Part shown: piece by piece, positions 27,224-35,559 of the stretch
Layout of the letters: the number at the start of each line of letters is the position of its first letter
Numbering within the stretch: position 1 is the first letter of the stretch
From: Clostridia bacterium
Lineage (GTDB): Bacteria; Bacillota; Clostridia; Oscillospirales; CAG-272
DNA length: 64,000 nucleotides
Reading direction: 5' to 3'
Assembly (NCBI GenBank): GCA_017942005.1
Contig: JAGAVJ010000013.1
Coordinates: forward strand, 147,088-211,087
The notes under the pieces: model-generated
Database searches by the model: none
Seen by the model: the letters and a program-made list of their open reading frames with translations, nothing else
What the model was told of the DNA's origin: nothing
Program-made: the position numbers and the translations under genes

Positions 27224-28536
27224 TTCGATTCCTCATGATCTGCAAGACTTTTTTCCAAGATCGCAGTAGCCGCATGCAATGCCTGCTTCATTTCCTCAAG
27301 GCGTTCCAGCATCACACGGCGTCCCGGCGTATCCAGCTTCATCATCCGATGGATACTCGTCCGTGAAGTAATTCCCTGTACGCCGCTTTCTGCTTTTTTC
27401 ATGGATTTATTTACCATAGCAGCAATATCATCTCCGATGACAGTTCCTGTTTTCATCGGTGCATTGATCTTTGTCAGTTTGTCTTCACTTTTTTTCAACG
27501 CCGCCTTTGCGCTTGTTATTGTGTTTGCGTACATTTTTTTCTGGTTTTCCAAATCCAACAATGTCTTTTTTACAACATCCATCTGCTGTGTCAGTTCTTC
27601 TGCCGCATCGCTTCCGTCTTCCTCTGCATTTTCCGCCATGGCATTTAGTGCCGACAGGGAAAGCTGGGCGTTAGAAATTTCTTCGTCAATTTCCCGCATT
27701 CCCTTTTCTTTGCTTTCCAACTGTACCGTTAAATCTGCAATGGTTTTCGTTGCAACAAAAAGCTGATCATTGACATCCCGCAGTGCTGCGCTTCCAGATT
27801 CATACGCGGATGTCAGGTTTTCTGCGAGAATTTTTTGTGTTTCCATCGGCAAATGCGCATACTGTACCGCTTGATTTTTCGGAATCAAATCACGGTCAAG
27901 CAGTGCAAGAATCTCCGGGTGCAGGTTGGTTTCAACTGCAATATTTTTGTCGATCAATTTATCACTGATTCCAGTATACCGCACGGCAAGGTCAACTGCA
28001 TCCCGTTCCGACACTCCGCCTTTTTTCCGCAGATTTTCAATGAATCGCATGGTTGCTTTCCGAAACCGTTTTTCGTTCTGCATTCCGCCGCGCGTCTGCA
28101 GATTGGCCGCGTCCAACACGAGCATTTCATCAAGAGGATCCAACCCGGTAAGCACTTTACACAAAATCAGCGCATACTTATTTTCCTTCTTTTTCTCATA
28201 AAGCCACCGGACAGCTTTGTATCTGCGTTCGCCGGACAAAATCATATACATGCCACTCTCCCGCGTTTTGTCCGAAACCACAATATTATGCAGCAATCCA
28301 TTGCGTTCAATATCCCTCGCCAATTCTTCAATATCCGCATCCGTATCGTCTCCGGAATAGTCGTTTTGGGGATTCAATTGAATCTGTCCAAGCGGAATGG
28401 AACGGTAATCGTCACTGTCCGCTCCAAGCGAATGGTTTAAAAGTGTCTGTGCATCATGCAGCGGATCGCTTTTTGGCGTACTGCCAAGTCCCATATCAAT
28501 ATCAGATAATTTCAATTTTGCCATTCTTATGACCAT
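27220..28536 (-). CDS. parB: ParB-family partition protein with long coiled coil
   Basis: About 438 residues. The ParB/Srx N-terminal domain covers roughly residues 30-130, with IPLGQIQLNPQNDYSG, RNGLLHNIVV and SGERRYKAVRWLYE (the nucleotide-binding motif of ParB CTPases). The central helix-turn-helix region has AVRYTGISDKLIDKNIA. It is followed by a long Glu/Lys/Gln coiled coil and a short C-terminal domain. It should bind parS and act with ParA to segregate the replicon. The start after the hairpin is 28536 (MVIRMAKLKLSD); 28524 is the conventional alternative, and the frame stays open upstream through a tandem leader copy. Confidence 0.88.
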   Translation of the reverse strand: MVIRMAKLKLSDIDMGLGSTPKSDPLHDAQTLLNHSLGADSDDYRSIPLGQIQLNPQNDYSGDDTDADIEELARDIERNGLLHNIVVSDKTRESGMYMILSGERRYKAVRWLYEKKKENKYALILCKVLTGLDPLDEMLVLDAANLQTRGGMQNEKRFRKATMRFIENLRKKGGVSERDAVDLAVRYTGISDKLIDKNIAVETNLHPEILALLDRDLIPKNQAVQYAHLPMETQKILAENLTSAYESGSAALRDVNDQLFVATKTIADLTVQLESKEKGMREIDEEISNAQLSLSALNAMAENAEEDGSDAAEELTQQMDVVKKTLLDLENQKKMYANTITSAKAALKKSEDKLTKINAPMKTGTVIGDDIAAMVNKSMKKAESGVQGITSRTSIHRMMKLDTPGRRVMLERLEEMKQALHAATAILEKSLADHEESK

Positions 28537-28730
28537 AACTTCGCGAAAGCGAAGTTTTCCTTTCCAATGTGGAATTGTGACGTAAGTCACAAAACACGGT
28601 TTGAAAGATTTATCTTTCAAACTTATGACCATCACTTTTATAAAAGTAAAAGCGATCTCCTTTCTTCTTTGAAACGCATGCTGCATATTTTTTCATGGAA
28701 AGCATGCTTTCCGTCGAGTGCATGCGCTCC
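28518..28730 (-). promoter_or_regulatory. Tandem SD-hairpin-start leader upstream of parB
   Basis: Three successive units are read on the minus strand: AGAAGGAG then palindrome GGAAAGCATGCTTTCC (28697-28712) then ATGAAAAAATATG; AAAGGAG then stem ACTTTTA/TAAAAGT then ATGGTCATAAGTTTG (ATG at 28632); and AAAGGA then stem AACTTCGC/GCGAAGTT (28537-28544 with 28549-28556) then ATGGTCATAAG (ATG at 28536). Between the last two lies a hairpin GTTTGAAAGAT/ATCTTTCAAAC and GTGACTTACGTCAC. The middle ATG is in frame with parB without a stop. Confidence 0.65.
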
Positions 28731-28732
28731 TT

Positions 28733-28954
28733 CTATGAAATCTTTGTCTGACAGTAAGCGGCAGGCACAGTTCGGCAGGTGATAAAATTACATTGGAGCA
28801 TTGTCCCCATCGGAATCAGATTGGGAATTCTGATTTTGAAAACCTTCAAAAACATTAAAAAGAGAATTCTAAGTGCTTCAATTCCTTGATGAGGTAGGGC
28901 AGAAAATCTTCGCAAACATTTTATCTTCTGTATGCCTTTTATATCTGTCTTTTC
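28733..28954 (-). other. parA-parB intergenic stretch, no supported gene
   Basis: About 220 bases follow the parA stop. A reading frame of about 60 codons exists but lacks a ribosome site and recognisable features. The stretch feeds into the tandem SD-hairpin leader of parB, so it is more likely untranslated leader or regulatory RNA. Confidence 0.4.
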
Positions 28955-30001
28955 TTATTCCATATCGTTTGTGTTTGAAGTCCCCTGTAATTCGCCCTGT
29001 TCGTACCATGCAATCCGTTCCAATACCTCGTGGAACAGTGCTTTATAATCTTTTGCCGGATTACTTCTGGGGTCTTCTATCACAACCGGTCCTCCCAGGG
29101 TTGCATCGTTTACGGCTTGCCCTTTGCGGATTTCTGTGTTCAGCTTCAATCCTGCATAGGCTCCGGAACACAGGTTTTCCCGCAAAATTTTCGTAAAGTT
29201 CACCTTTTCCACAATGGTCAGAAGGATTCCCAAGACATGGATGGTCATATCGTTTTCACGCTTCATGGTTTCAATCAGCCGATACGTTTCATTCAAACTG
29301 TCAATCGAATATTTATCTGGATGAAGCGGAATGATGATATGGTCTGCCGCATAAATACCGGACAGAGAAAATGTATTTTTTCCAGGCGGGGTATCGATTA
29401 CGATAAAATCGTATGCAGTCTCTTCAATATTCTGTAAAATCGCAGATAAAAACGCATAATCGGGGTAGCCGCGTGTTTTATGTAAAATTTCAGCCTGATC
29501 CGGTATCATCAGCGAAAAACCGCTGCACGGAAGGATATCCACATTTTCAAGCGCAGTTGGATGGATAAAGTGATCGGTGGTACATCCAGGAAATCCAAAG
29601 GTACGGTACGCGTCAAACAGCGCCGCATTGTTGAATGCTTCGCGATTTTTTCCAGTTGCGGAAAGCGTTGTATTTCCCTGTTCATCCATATCGACAAGCA
29701 ATGCACGTAACCCATGCAGACCCATTTCTGCCGCCAGGTTGACTGCTGTTGTCGTTTTTGCGACACCACCCTTTGTCACAGCGACCGTAATCACCAACGG
29801 TGTACTGCGATGCTGTATTTTGTTTTCCGCATCAGATTTTTCAAGCGGTTCTTTTCTTGCTGTCAAAACTGCCTTTGCTTTTGCTGTGGAACCTGTCTGC
29901 ATCTCTGTTTCTGCCATCGTATTTTGTATCCTGTGCAAAGTCTGTGCTCCTGTTTCCATCGTTTTTACGTTCTCCGTCTTTCCCACGTTTCTCACTCCCA
30001 T
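28955..30001 (-). CDS. parA: ParA-family partition ATPase
   Basis: A 348-residue ATPase with a deviant Walker A TKGGVAKTTTAVNLA at about residues 76-90, VDMDEQGNTT (A') and FIVIDTPPGKN (Walker B). It has a charged 65-residue N-terminal extension before the P-loop, longer than in chromosomal Soj and closer to plasmid ParA proteins, where this region often binds the operator. It would form ATP-dependent gradients that move ParB-parS complexes. GAGG precedes the ATG. It is transcribed away from rep, and the leader cluster at 28.5-28.7 kb separates it from parB. Confidence 0.9.
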   Translation of the reverse strand: MGVRNVGKTENVKTMETGAQTLHRIQNTMAETEMQTGSTAKAKAVLTARKEPLEKSDAENKIQHRSTPLVITVAVTKGGVAKTTTAVNLAAEMGLHGLRALLVDMDEQGNTTLSATGKNREAFNNAALFDAYRTFGFPGCTTDHFIHPTALENVDILPCSGFSLMIPDQAEILHKTRGYPDYAFLSAILQNIEETAYDFIVIDTPPGKNTFSLSGIYAADHIIIPLHPDKYSIDSLNETYRLIETMKRENDMTIHVLGILLTIVEKVNFTKILRENLCSGAYAGLKLNTEIRKGQAVNDATLGGPVVIEDPRSNPAKDYKALFHEVLERIAWYEQGELQGTSNTNDME

Positions 30002-30036
30002 GCAACTGCCTCTTCTTTTTATAAGATGTTGCCTTA

Positions 30037-30065
30037 ATTATATCACAGATTCTGGAAATCTGCAA
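30037..30065 (-). promoter_or_regulatory. Promoter for parA
   Basis: Minus-strand TTGCAG (30060-30065), 17 bases, TATAAT (30037-30042). Confidence 0.75.
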
Positions 30066-30149
30066 TAGTTTTTGAAGATTCTTTTTCATTTCTTCTCGTG
30101 TTTTTTCGCCAATTTTCATTTTTATTGCAGGTTTTCAAAAGCCGCTTTT

Positions 30150-30197
30150 TGTGTAACGTTTTATGTTTACCGCTTCACAAATGTGTATCGTTTTCTC
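30150..30197. repeat. Second parS-like repeat cluster
   Basis: TGTGTAACGTTTTATG (30150-30165) and TGTGTATCGTTTTCTC (30182-30197) share the half-site of the palindromes at 26749-26809. They sit between the divergent parA and rep promoters, where ParB or Rep binding could control both. Confidence 0.5.
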
Positions 30198-30283
30198 ACT
30201 GCGCGTGTTTTGAAACAACTGCTTAGCTTCATCGTCATTTTCCGTATAAGTATGGCTTTTTATCATGAAATATTCGGTTTCTC

Positions 30284-30312
30284 TTGCGTTTTTTCCCGAT
30301 TTATGGTATAAT
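30284..30312 (+). promoter_or_regulatory. Promoter for the rep gene
   Basis: TTGCGT (30284-30289), 17 bases, TATAAT (30307-30312). Confidence 0.7.
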
Positions 30313-30357
30313 AATTGACGAAAATTTTATTTTTCCGTTAAAGCGACCAAAGGGAGC

Positions 30358-30410
30358 CATCGGATTGAATCAATCCGATGAAACCAATTGTAAAAGAAGT
30401 TTTACAATTG
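30358..30410 (+). promoter_or_regulatory. Double hairpin in the rep 5' leader
   Basis: Two strong stems follow each other: 30358-30380 (CATCGGATTGA arm) and 30385-30410 (CAATTGTAAAA arm). A GGAAGGAGG ribosome site follows 15-20 bases later. They may tune rep expression, a common copy-number control point. Confidence 0.55.
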
Positions 30411-30442
30411 CCTAATCAAAATTTGGGAAGGAGGCACCTGTG

Positions 30443-31768
30443 ATGGCACAAAGCATTTCCATCAAACTGGAAGGCTTATTTGAAGATGAGTTTCACAAGC
30501 AATTGATTCGTGCCTGTTACAAATACGAATCGTTATCGGTTGCCGCAGCCTACAAAAAACTGTCGTTAGAACAGTTTGTAGAGCTGATGGAAACCGCAAT
30601 TTCACAGTCCGGCTATACCGAGCAAACGCCGCTTGGAGAAGAGGAACTGCGTAATTTTGCAAAAACCTATGACAAAATTCTCCGCAATGCCATTAAGGAT
30701 GTACAAGAACTGCGTTCTATCATCCCCAAAGACGTATTTATCACAAACTCCCGTGTTGCAAACGAGCTTCGTCACCTTTCTCCCAATGAAGAACACACCT
30801 TGACTGTCGGCCGCAAGGGCAATCAGCTTGTAGAAATTAAAACAACGATTAATTTTAATGATAAAAACATCCAGTTTTCCAATAATGCTACCATTTCTGC
30901 CTATGACAAGATTGTACATGATGCCGTTTGCAGCCTTTACACCGCAGGAAATGAAATTTTCACCCCGGAGATGGTCTACCGTGCAATGAACGGTATGGTG
31001 GAATCTGAATTTGTCAGCCCGAAATCCATTAAAATGATTGTCGAATCCCTCGAAAAGCTGCGTGTAACAGACATTGCCATCGACTATACAGAACAGCTTC
31101 GCATGACAGGTTCAAATGATGTCTTTGATCTTGCACGTGTCAGCGGCGCCATGCTGATGATGCAGAAGGTCACGGTTTCAGCCGGCGGCGTGACAAAATG
31201 GGCGTATCGGATTGTGGCAAGTCCGATTCTTTATGAATATTCCAAGCTTTTAAAGCAGATTATTCCCATTCCATTGCAGCTGCTCAACACAAAAGAAACC
31301 ACACGGTCTACAGATACGGTAATTATCATTCGGCAGTACATTTTACAGCGTGTGGAGCTGATGAAAAATAAGAAAAACAGTATGCATTCCAAAATCATTT
31401 CCTATGAATCCATTTACGAGCTTTTAAATACGCCCGACGACCGCAAGCTGCGTGCCACCATTCGCTCACAAACAGAACGCCTGCTTGACAATTATGTCAA
31501 CATCCGCTACATACAGCGGTATGAAATCGTCCGGCGCGGCAGAGCCATCACCGGTGTTCAGATTTTTCTGATTGAGGAAGAAGGTACCAAAGATACGCTT
31601 TCCCTCGACAGCACCGGTACGGATCCTTCTATTGAATCTGACACAGAAATAAGAAAAACAGATTCTGCATCTACGATGTTCCATGCGGTGCTGTCTTCGG
31701 ATGCAGAAGATGAGGATACTGACGATACACCGCTGACATCGCGAAATTCAGACAAACATACGATTTAA
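30443..31768 (+). CDS. Iteron-type replication initiator protein (Rep)
   Basis: About 441 residues. The N-terminal half is helical (MAQSISIKLEGLFEDEFH, then ELRNFAKTYDKIL). The middle and C-terminal parts look like tandem winged helices, with SAYDKIVHDAVCSLYTAGNE, FTPEMVYRAMNG and later HSKIISYESIYELLNT with RGRAITGVQIFLI, as in plasmid Rep proteins that bind iterons. The tail is acidic and Thr/Ser-rich. No primase or nuclease motif is seen, so it should act by origin binding and helicase loading. The position between divergent parAB and an iteron array supports the role. ATG at 30443 has GGAGG eight bases upstream. The family call rests on fold-like pattern and context only. Confidence 0.7.
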   Translation: MAQSISIKLEGLFEDEFHKQLIRACYKYESLSVAAAYKKLSLEQFVELMETAISQSGYTEQTPLGEEELRNFAKTYDKILRNAIKDVQELRSIIPKDVFITNSRVANELRHLSPNEEHTLTVGRKGNQLVEIKTTINFNDKNIQFSNNATISAYDKIVHDAVCSLYTAGNEIFTPEMVYRAMNGMVESEFVSPKSIKMIVESLEKLRVTDIAIDYTEQLRMTGSNDVFDLARVSGAMLMMQKVTVSAGGVTKWAYRIVASPILYEYSKLLKQIIPIPLQLLNTKETTRSTDTVIIIRQYILQRVELMKNKKNSMHSKIISYESIYELLNTPDDRKLRATIRSQTERLLDNYVNIRYIQRYEIVRRGRAITGVQIFLIEEEGTKDTLSLDSTGTDPSIESDTEIRKTDSASTMFHAVLSSDAEDEDTDDTPLTSRNSDKHTI

Positions 31769-31775
31769 AATTTGA

Positions 31776-31830
31776 CCCCAATATCATGGGACATACTATG
31801 GTATGTCTTCCCTGAGATTGGGGGCTTTTC
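31776..31830 (+). terminator. Inverted iteron pair acting as rep terminator
   Basis: An iteron (31776-31796) is faced by an imperfect inverted copy (31801-31823) ending GATTGGGGGC then TTTTCTTT. The pair forms a long stem with a U-rich tail just after the rep stop, so it could both end transcription and bind Rep. Confidence 0.6.
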
Positions 31831-31872
31831 TTTGGGTGAAAAACAAATCGGAACACGATGGATTCGCTCTTG

Positions 31873-32036
31873 CGGGCTGTCGCATTAACATGCGCAATCC
31901 TATAAAATTCGCCTTTTCGCTTTTCCAAGCGAAATTTCACAGCGGATTTTTATCAAAATCCACTGTGGAAACGCCGAATTCGGATCACTTCGTGATCTCG
32001 GGCTGTTGCAAGTTTTCAACTTGCAACAGCCTCCGC
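31873..32036. repeat. Cluster of nested hairpins between rep and the iterons
   Basis: In about 165 bases there are stems TGTCGCAT/ATGCG, TTTCGCTT/AAGCGAAA, a CACAG..GGATTTT/AAAATCC..CTGTG stem, GATCAC/GTGATC and GGCTGTTGCAAG/CTTGCAACAGCC. An outer AATTCG/CGAATT pair encloses the second and third. No ORF or promoter explains it. Confidence 0.6.
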
Positions 32037-32130
32037 CGCTAAGGCATCCCTCAAAACACTTTCAATAAAAATATTTGCTAAATATAGTATAGATACGACA
32101 AAAAGCATCTATATTTTTATTCGGTTTATC

Positions 32131-32203
32131 TGTTTAAAAGTTTTTGCGGTGGAGTTTGAGGAGGTGCTTTTTTCAAAAAGCATCTCCTCATCGAATTCAC
32201 GTT
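32131..32203 (+). repeat. Right half of the MITE-like element
   Basis: AAGTTTTTGCGGTGGAGTTT through the AGGAGGTGC/GCATCTCCT hairpin and CATCGAATTCACGTT. The left half is missing. It lies between the hairpin cluster and the iterons. Confidence 0.7.
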
Positions 32204-32401
32204 ATTTTAAGAATGCTGCGGACGCATTATGTCCCTTCTTATTGGGGTATGATTGATTTTGGATCGTCTCATCTTGGAACAACACGGCCTTCTCAAAAAC
32301 GATTTGACCTGCATACAACACAAATTTTTTGTTCTGTATCTGTAAAAAACCTGATTTTGACTGCAATAACAAAGGACATAAACCGATTTCCTGCATTTTT
32401 A

Positions 32402-32907
32402 CCCCCAATACCATGGGACATAACAACATTGAGGCATCTTTTTTCTGTTTTTGCCCCCAATATCATGGGACATAACAAGAATTCTGGGATCACCGCCGCT
32501 CTTTTTACCTGCAATACGGTGGGACATACAGTGCAAAACAGCAGAAGAATGGCAGTCTTAACGATAGCATTCGGACGTGAAAAACCGACAAAACACCTCT
32601 TTTTTTACGAAATTGCAGCCGTTTTGTATCGTGCATGGCCATTTTTACCCCCAATACCATGGGACATAACGATATTTTCCACATCTGGTACATGAAATTT
32701 TTCCCTGCAATAGCGAAAAATTTCACCTCCAATACGGACGGACATCGGAATTTTTTCTGATTTTTCAAGTTTTCCTGCCTTTTTTCACCCCCAATACCAT
32801 GGGACATTGCCGTTTTATCCTCCTCCAATAAATCAGGACACCTCCCCAAACAAATCTGGACATACCTGCAATAAGATCGGACATTCCCCCCAATAAGAAC
32901 GGACAAA
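32402..32907 (+). other. Iteron array, candidate replication origin
   Basis: Direct repeats of about 21-23 bases: near-identical CCCCCAATACCATGGGACAT copies at 32402, 32648 and 32788, one with TATCATGGG at 32454, and variants at 32508 and 32726. Then come four head-to-tail copies at about 32822, 32842, 32865 and 32886 with a period of 21-22 bases (two helical turns), consensus CCxCCAATAxxATxxGGACA. An isolated copy follows rep at 31776. Spacing, orientation and neighbouring rep/par genes fit iterons of a theta-type origin rather than CRISPR. No DnaA box was recognised. Confidence 0.8.
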
Positions 32908-33017
32908 CAAAGCATCTGCGATTGCGTAATTTTCATGATATAGCAACGGGTTTTGGCAATTTGTGATTTTCCTGTAAGTACTTGTAAGTATTTGTATGTC
33001 CTTTTTTGTAGCGACGA

Positions 33018-33057
33018 TTTGTCCGATCTTGACAAAACATCGTTTTTCGTGTATGCT
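33018..33057 (+). promoter_or_regulatory. Promoter with an inverted iteron fragment
   Basis: TTGACA (33029-33034), 17 bases, TATGCT (33052-33057). ATTTGTCCGATCTTG (33018-33032), the inverse of the iteron end, overlaps the -35, so Rep bound there could repress the gene downstream. Confidence 0.6.
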
Positions 33058-33166
33058 ATTTGCAGTATATATCCTTGCACACAATCCATACGGTCATATC
33101 CTTGTAGGATTTCCCGTATATCCATGAATTTTCAGAGGAAGGAGGATTTTATAGGAAAAGCGGCAG

Positions 33167-34783
33167 ATGACGATTCCTATAACAAACGGAATGAAAAAGA
33201 AAAAACACCATAAAGTATCGTCAAAAAAAGCGTCTTTGCATGGACAAAAGGGGCTTTCGCCAATTGTTATGGAAGTACCCGGCGCAGCGGAACACTCCCC
33301 TGCGTCTGCTGCTATGACAGATTCGGTTTCGACAACACTTCACCGTTCAGAATCCCTTCCTCCTCCGACCTCTATACAAAAATCGGTTCCGTTTCTGCGT
33401 CTTTCCAATGCACACATTAAAGGTACGCTTTCTGTCCGTGGAAAAAGAGACGATGCAGATATCCCACAGTGCGGATTCTCCTCTTTGCGCGATCTTGGGT
33501 TGTACGCACTCTTGGGCGCGATTCTTTCAAATCCTTCCTTTACATATGCGCAGGGCGGTTTGCAGAAACTGCTCTTGTCGCATTGCAAAAACCGTTATTT
33601 TTCACTCCACGGTGCATGGCGTCGGCTGCAAAAGCAGGGCTATCTTCATCGTACCCGCATTGTCTGCGGAAATGATCATTTTCGCGATTATTATACACTT
33701 TCACACACACCGCATGCAGAAGAAGCAGATTCTATGTCCCCGCCCTTGTCGTCTTCTCATACGATGATCAACGGTGCACTGCATTTATCCTATGCAGAAA
33801 CTGATGCTTTTGTCGCATCCTATCAGCCGTTTATGCCGCCAAACGATGATTTTACCATGGTCAGTATTCCCATGCTCTTTGACCCAAAGCTGTCTCTTTC
33901 TGCAAAAGGATTGTATGCGGTTTTGGCTCGATTCCTCCGTCTTTCTTTCTATGGGGCAGATATCGTAATCACAAAAGCATTTTTACGGGAGGTTTGTCCA
34001 GAAGGAGAAAATTCTTTCGATCGGATTTTCCGTGAACTACGCCAAAGCGGATATTTAAGTTTGACCCGCACAACGGATAAAGAAACAGGGAAGGGATACT
34101 ATCTCTATACCCTGCATCCGACACCAACGGCAGCAATCGGGACAGTGGAAACGCAAACACCTGCGGCAGCAGCGCCCTCTGAAGCAAAAACAACTGAAAA
34201 CGAAACGGAAACGGGTTTTATTTCCGTGCAGAACAACACGCCCTCAAAAAAAGCAAACGAAGCGACAACCGCAGCTGCTACAACAGCAATAGAGCCAGAA
34301 AACACAAAATCTGCAAATCATTTGATCGCCGCAGAATCGATAACACCGTCTTCCGCATGGGATGAAAAACACATAATCGAACGAATACGGGACCAAATCG
34401 AATATCCTTGTCTTTTAAGTGACTATCCCAAAGCGCGGTTGGATTGTATTGTTTCTATTATAGCTTCCGTTACAAGGAAAGAACATTCTGACATCAACGG
34501 GCCCACAGCGAATGCCATATGTAAAACGGCGCCGCCCTCTGCGTTGATGCATATCGGTCAGACACCGGTTCCGTTATCCGATGTATTCCAAATATTTTCC
34601 AGTTTGAGCTGTGAAGACATCCGGTATGTTCTTGATACCTATGAAACCGTTTCTCAAAAACAGCCAATCCATCATATCCGTTCGTATCTCACCACTTGTC
34701 TTTTTCATGCAAAAGAAAACTTAGCGCTGGCACTGGATCAGTTTTCCTGCCGTCTCCCACACCTCGAACCCCAGACACCATAA
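33167..34783 (+). CDS. Replication protein with winged-helix and DUF6017-like C-terminal domain
   Basis: A 538-residue protein. Residues 1-75 are basic and low-complexity. Two helix-turn-helix-like regions follow: FSSLRDLGLYALLGAILSNP and a RepA_N-like winged helix SIPMLFDPKLSLSAKGLYAV to LRQSGYLSL. An Ala/Thr/Glu-rich linker leads to a C-terminal domain IIERIRDQIEYPCLLSDYPK through IHHIRSYLTTCLF, the pattern of the DUF6017 domain of Firmicutes RepA_N/DnaD-like proteins. It probably assists initiation at the iteron origin. The ATG at 33167 lies in the loop of an ATAGGAA/TTCCTAT hairpin after AGGAAGGAGG; ATG 33191 just after the hairpin is the alternative start. Confidence 0.75.
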   Translation: MTIPITNGMKKKKHHKVSSKKASLHGQKGLSPIVMEVPGAAEHSPASAAMTDSVSTTLHRSESLPPPTSIQKSVPFLRLSNAHIKGTLSVRGKRDDADIPQCGFSSLRDLGLYALLGAILSNPSFTYAQGGLQKLLLSHCKNRYFSLHGAWRRLQKQGYLHRTRIVCGNDHFRDYYTLSHTPHAEEADSMSPPLSSSHTMINGALHLSYAETDAFVASYQPFMPPNDDFTMVSIPMLFDPKLSLSAKGLYAVLARFLRLSFYGADIVITKAFLREVCPEGENSFDRIFRELRQSGYLSLTRTTDKETGKGYYLYTLHPTPTAAIGTVETQTPAAAAPSEAKTTENETETGFISVQNNTPSKKANEATTAAATTAIEPENTKSANHLIAAESITPSSAWDEKHIIERIRDQIEYPCLLSDYPKARLDCIVSIIASVTRKEHSDINGPTANAICKTAPPSALMHIGQTPVPLSDVFQIFSSLSCEDIRYVLDTYETVSQKQPIHHIRSYLTTCLFHAKENLALALDQFSCRLPHLEPQTP

Positions 34784-34804
34784 AAAGGGAACAGTAAGGG
34801 GAGG

Positions 34805-35058
34805 GGAAACGATGAGGGAAACTTTTGAAAAAGTTTCCCTCAAACTCCTTTCAAAACTTTTTGAGCTGTGATTTTATCTTCTTTCATTAATATGAGTTCG
34901 ATGAGGAGATATTTTTTGAAAAAGCACCTCCTTAAACTCCTTCGCAAAAACTTTCAAACAGAAGAGACCGTAATTCCCGTATAAAGTTTTTTGAAAGGGG
35001 TTCGGGGGAAACTTTTTTTCAAAAAAGTTTCTCCTGAGAATTCTATCGAACTCACGTT
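34805..35058. repeat. Repeat block with a MITE-like copy (34888-35058)
   Basis: A GGGAAACTTTTGAAAAAGTTTCCC hairpin region (34819-34845) is followed by a MITE-like copy that starts ATGAGTTCGATGAGG and ends CTATCGAACTCACGT. Here the AGGAGATxxTTTTTTG hairpin is on the left and the GGGGGAAAC hairpin on the right, the reverse of the 8.4 and 19.5 kb copies. TTAAT flanks both ends, a weak target duplication. Confidence 0.6.
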
Positions 35059-35520
35059 TAATTATAGAGAGCGGATATCGCTGTGGTTGATATCTTTAAA
35101 TTTTATAACAGGTTTCGCCCCGTTTTGTTTGAAAAACAGTACGGGGCTATTGGTGTTTATACTTATATGATGCATTCGTATGAAGCAACCTTCCTTTTTC
35201 CGGCTTTTCTTATATTTTTATTTTGCTACCCGATTTTCGCATGGATGGAAAACAACTGTATGTATTTTAATAATATAAAAAGCAGCAATATGTATTTTGT
35301 CCGAATGAAATTTTGCAGAATTCTTTTTTTGATGATGTATTTTACATGAATTCTTTTCCGGCGGAAAGTATTATATCCTAATTTATTATATCCGTTTCTC
35401 TTATATCTTCCATCTTCTTCCATCTTTATATCAAGCAAAAGTCTTCTCCTCCGAATAAAAAGTTTTGAAGGGAGTTTGAGGGAAACTTTTTCAAAAGTTT
35501 CTCTCATCGTCTCCCAAAAT
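35059..35520. other. Intergenic stretch before ileS, no supported gene
   Basis: AT-rich. A frame of 88 codons (35083-35349) has no ribosome site and atypical composition, so it is not called. A GGGAAACTTTTTCAAAAGTTT repeat fragment sits at 35456-35510, just upstream of the ileS promoter. Confidence 0.4.
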
Positions 35521-35523
35521 CCC

Positions 35524-35552
35524 TTGACAAATTGACGATGCTGTGATATAAT
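35524..35552 (+). promoter_or_regulatory. Promoter for ileS
   Basis: TTGACA (35524-35529), 17 bases, TATAAT (35547-35552). Confidence 0.85.
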
Positions 35553-35559
35553 GTAAATT

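Noticed and set aside
28733..28915. 60-codon minus-strand frame between parA and parB
   Set aside because: No ribosome site and no recognisable features; treated as leader.
32402..32907. Direct repeats resembling a CRISPR array
   Set aside because: Repeats are imperfect, irregularly spaced or head-to-tail without unique spacers, and no cas gene is near. Rep and par genes make iterons the better reading.
32505..33125. 206-codon minus-strand frame across the iterons
   Set aside because: It exists because the repeats lack stops in that frame; composition is not coding-like and it covers the origin.
35083..35349. 88-codon frame upstream of ileS
   Set aside because: No ribosome site, AT-rich and lacking a recognisable domain; it lies in repeat-rich intergenic DNA.
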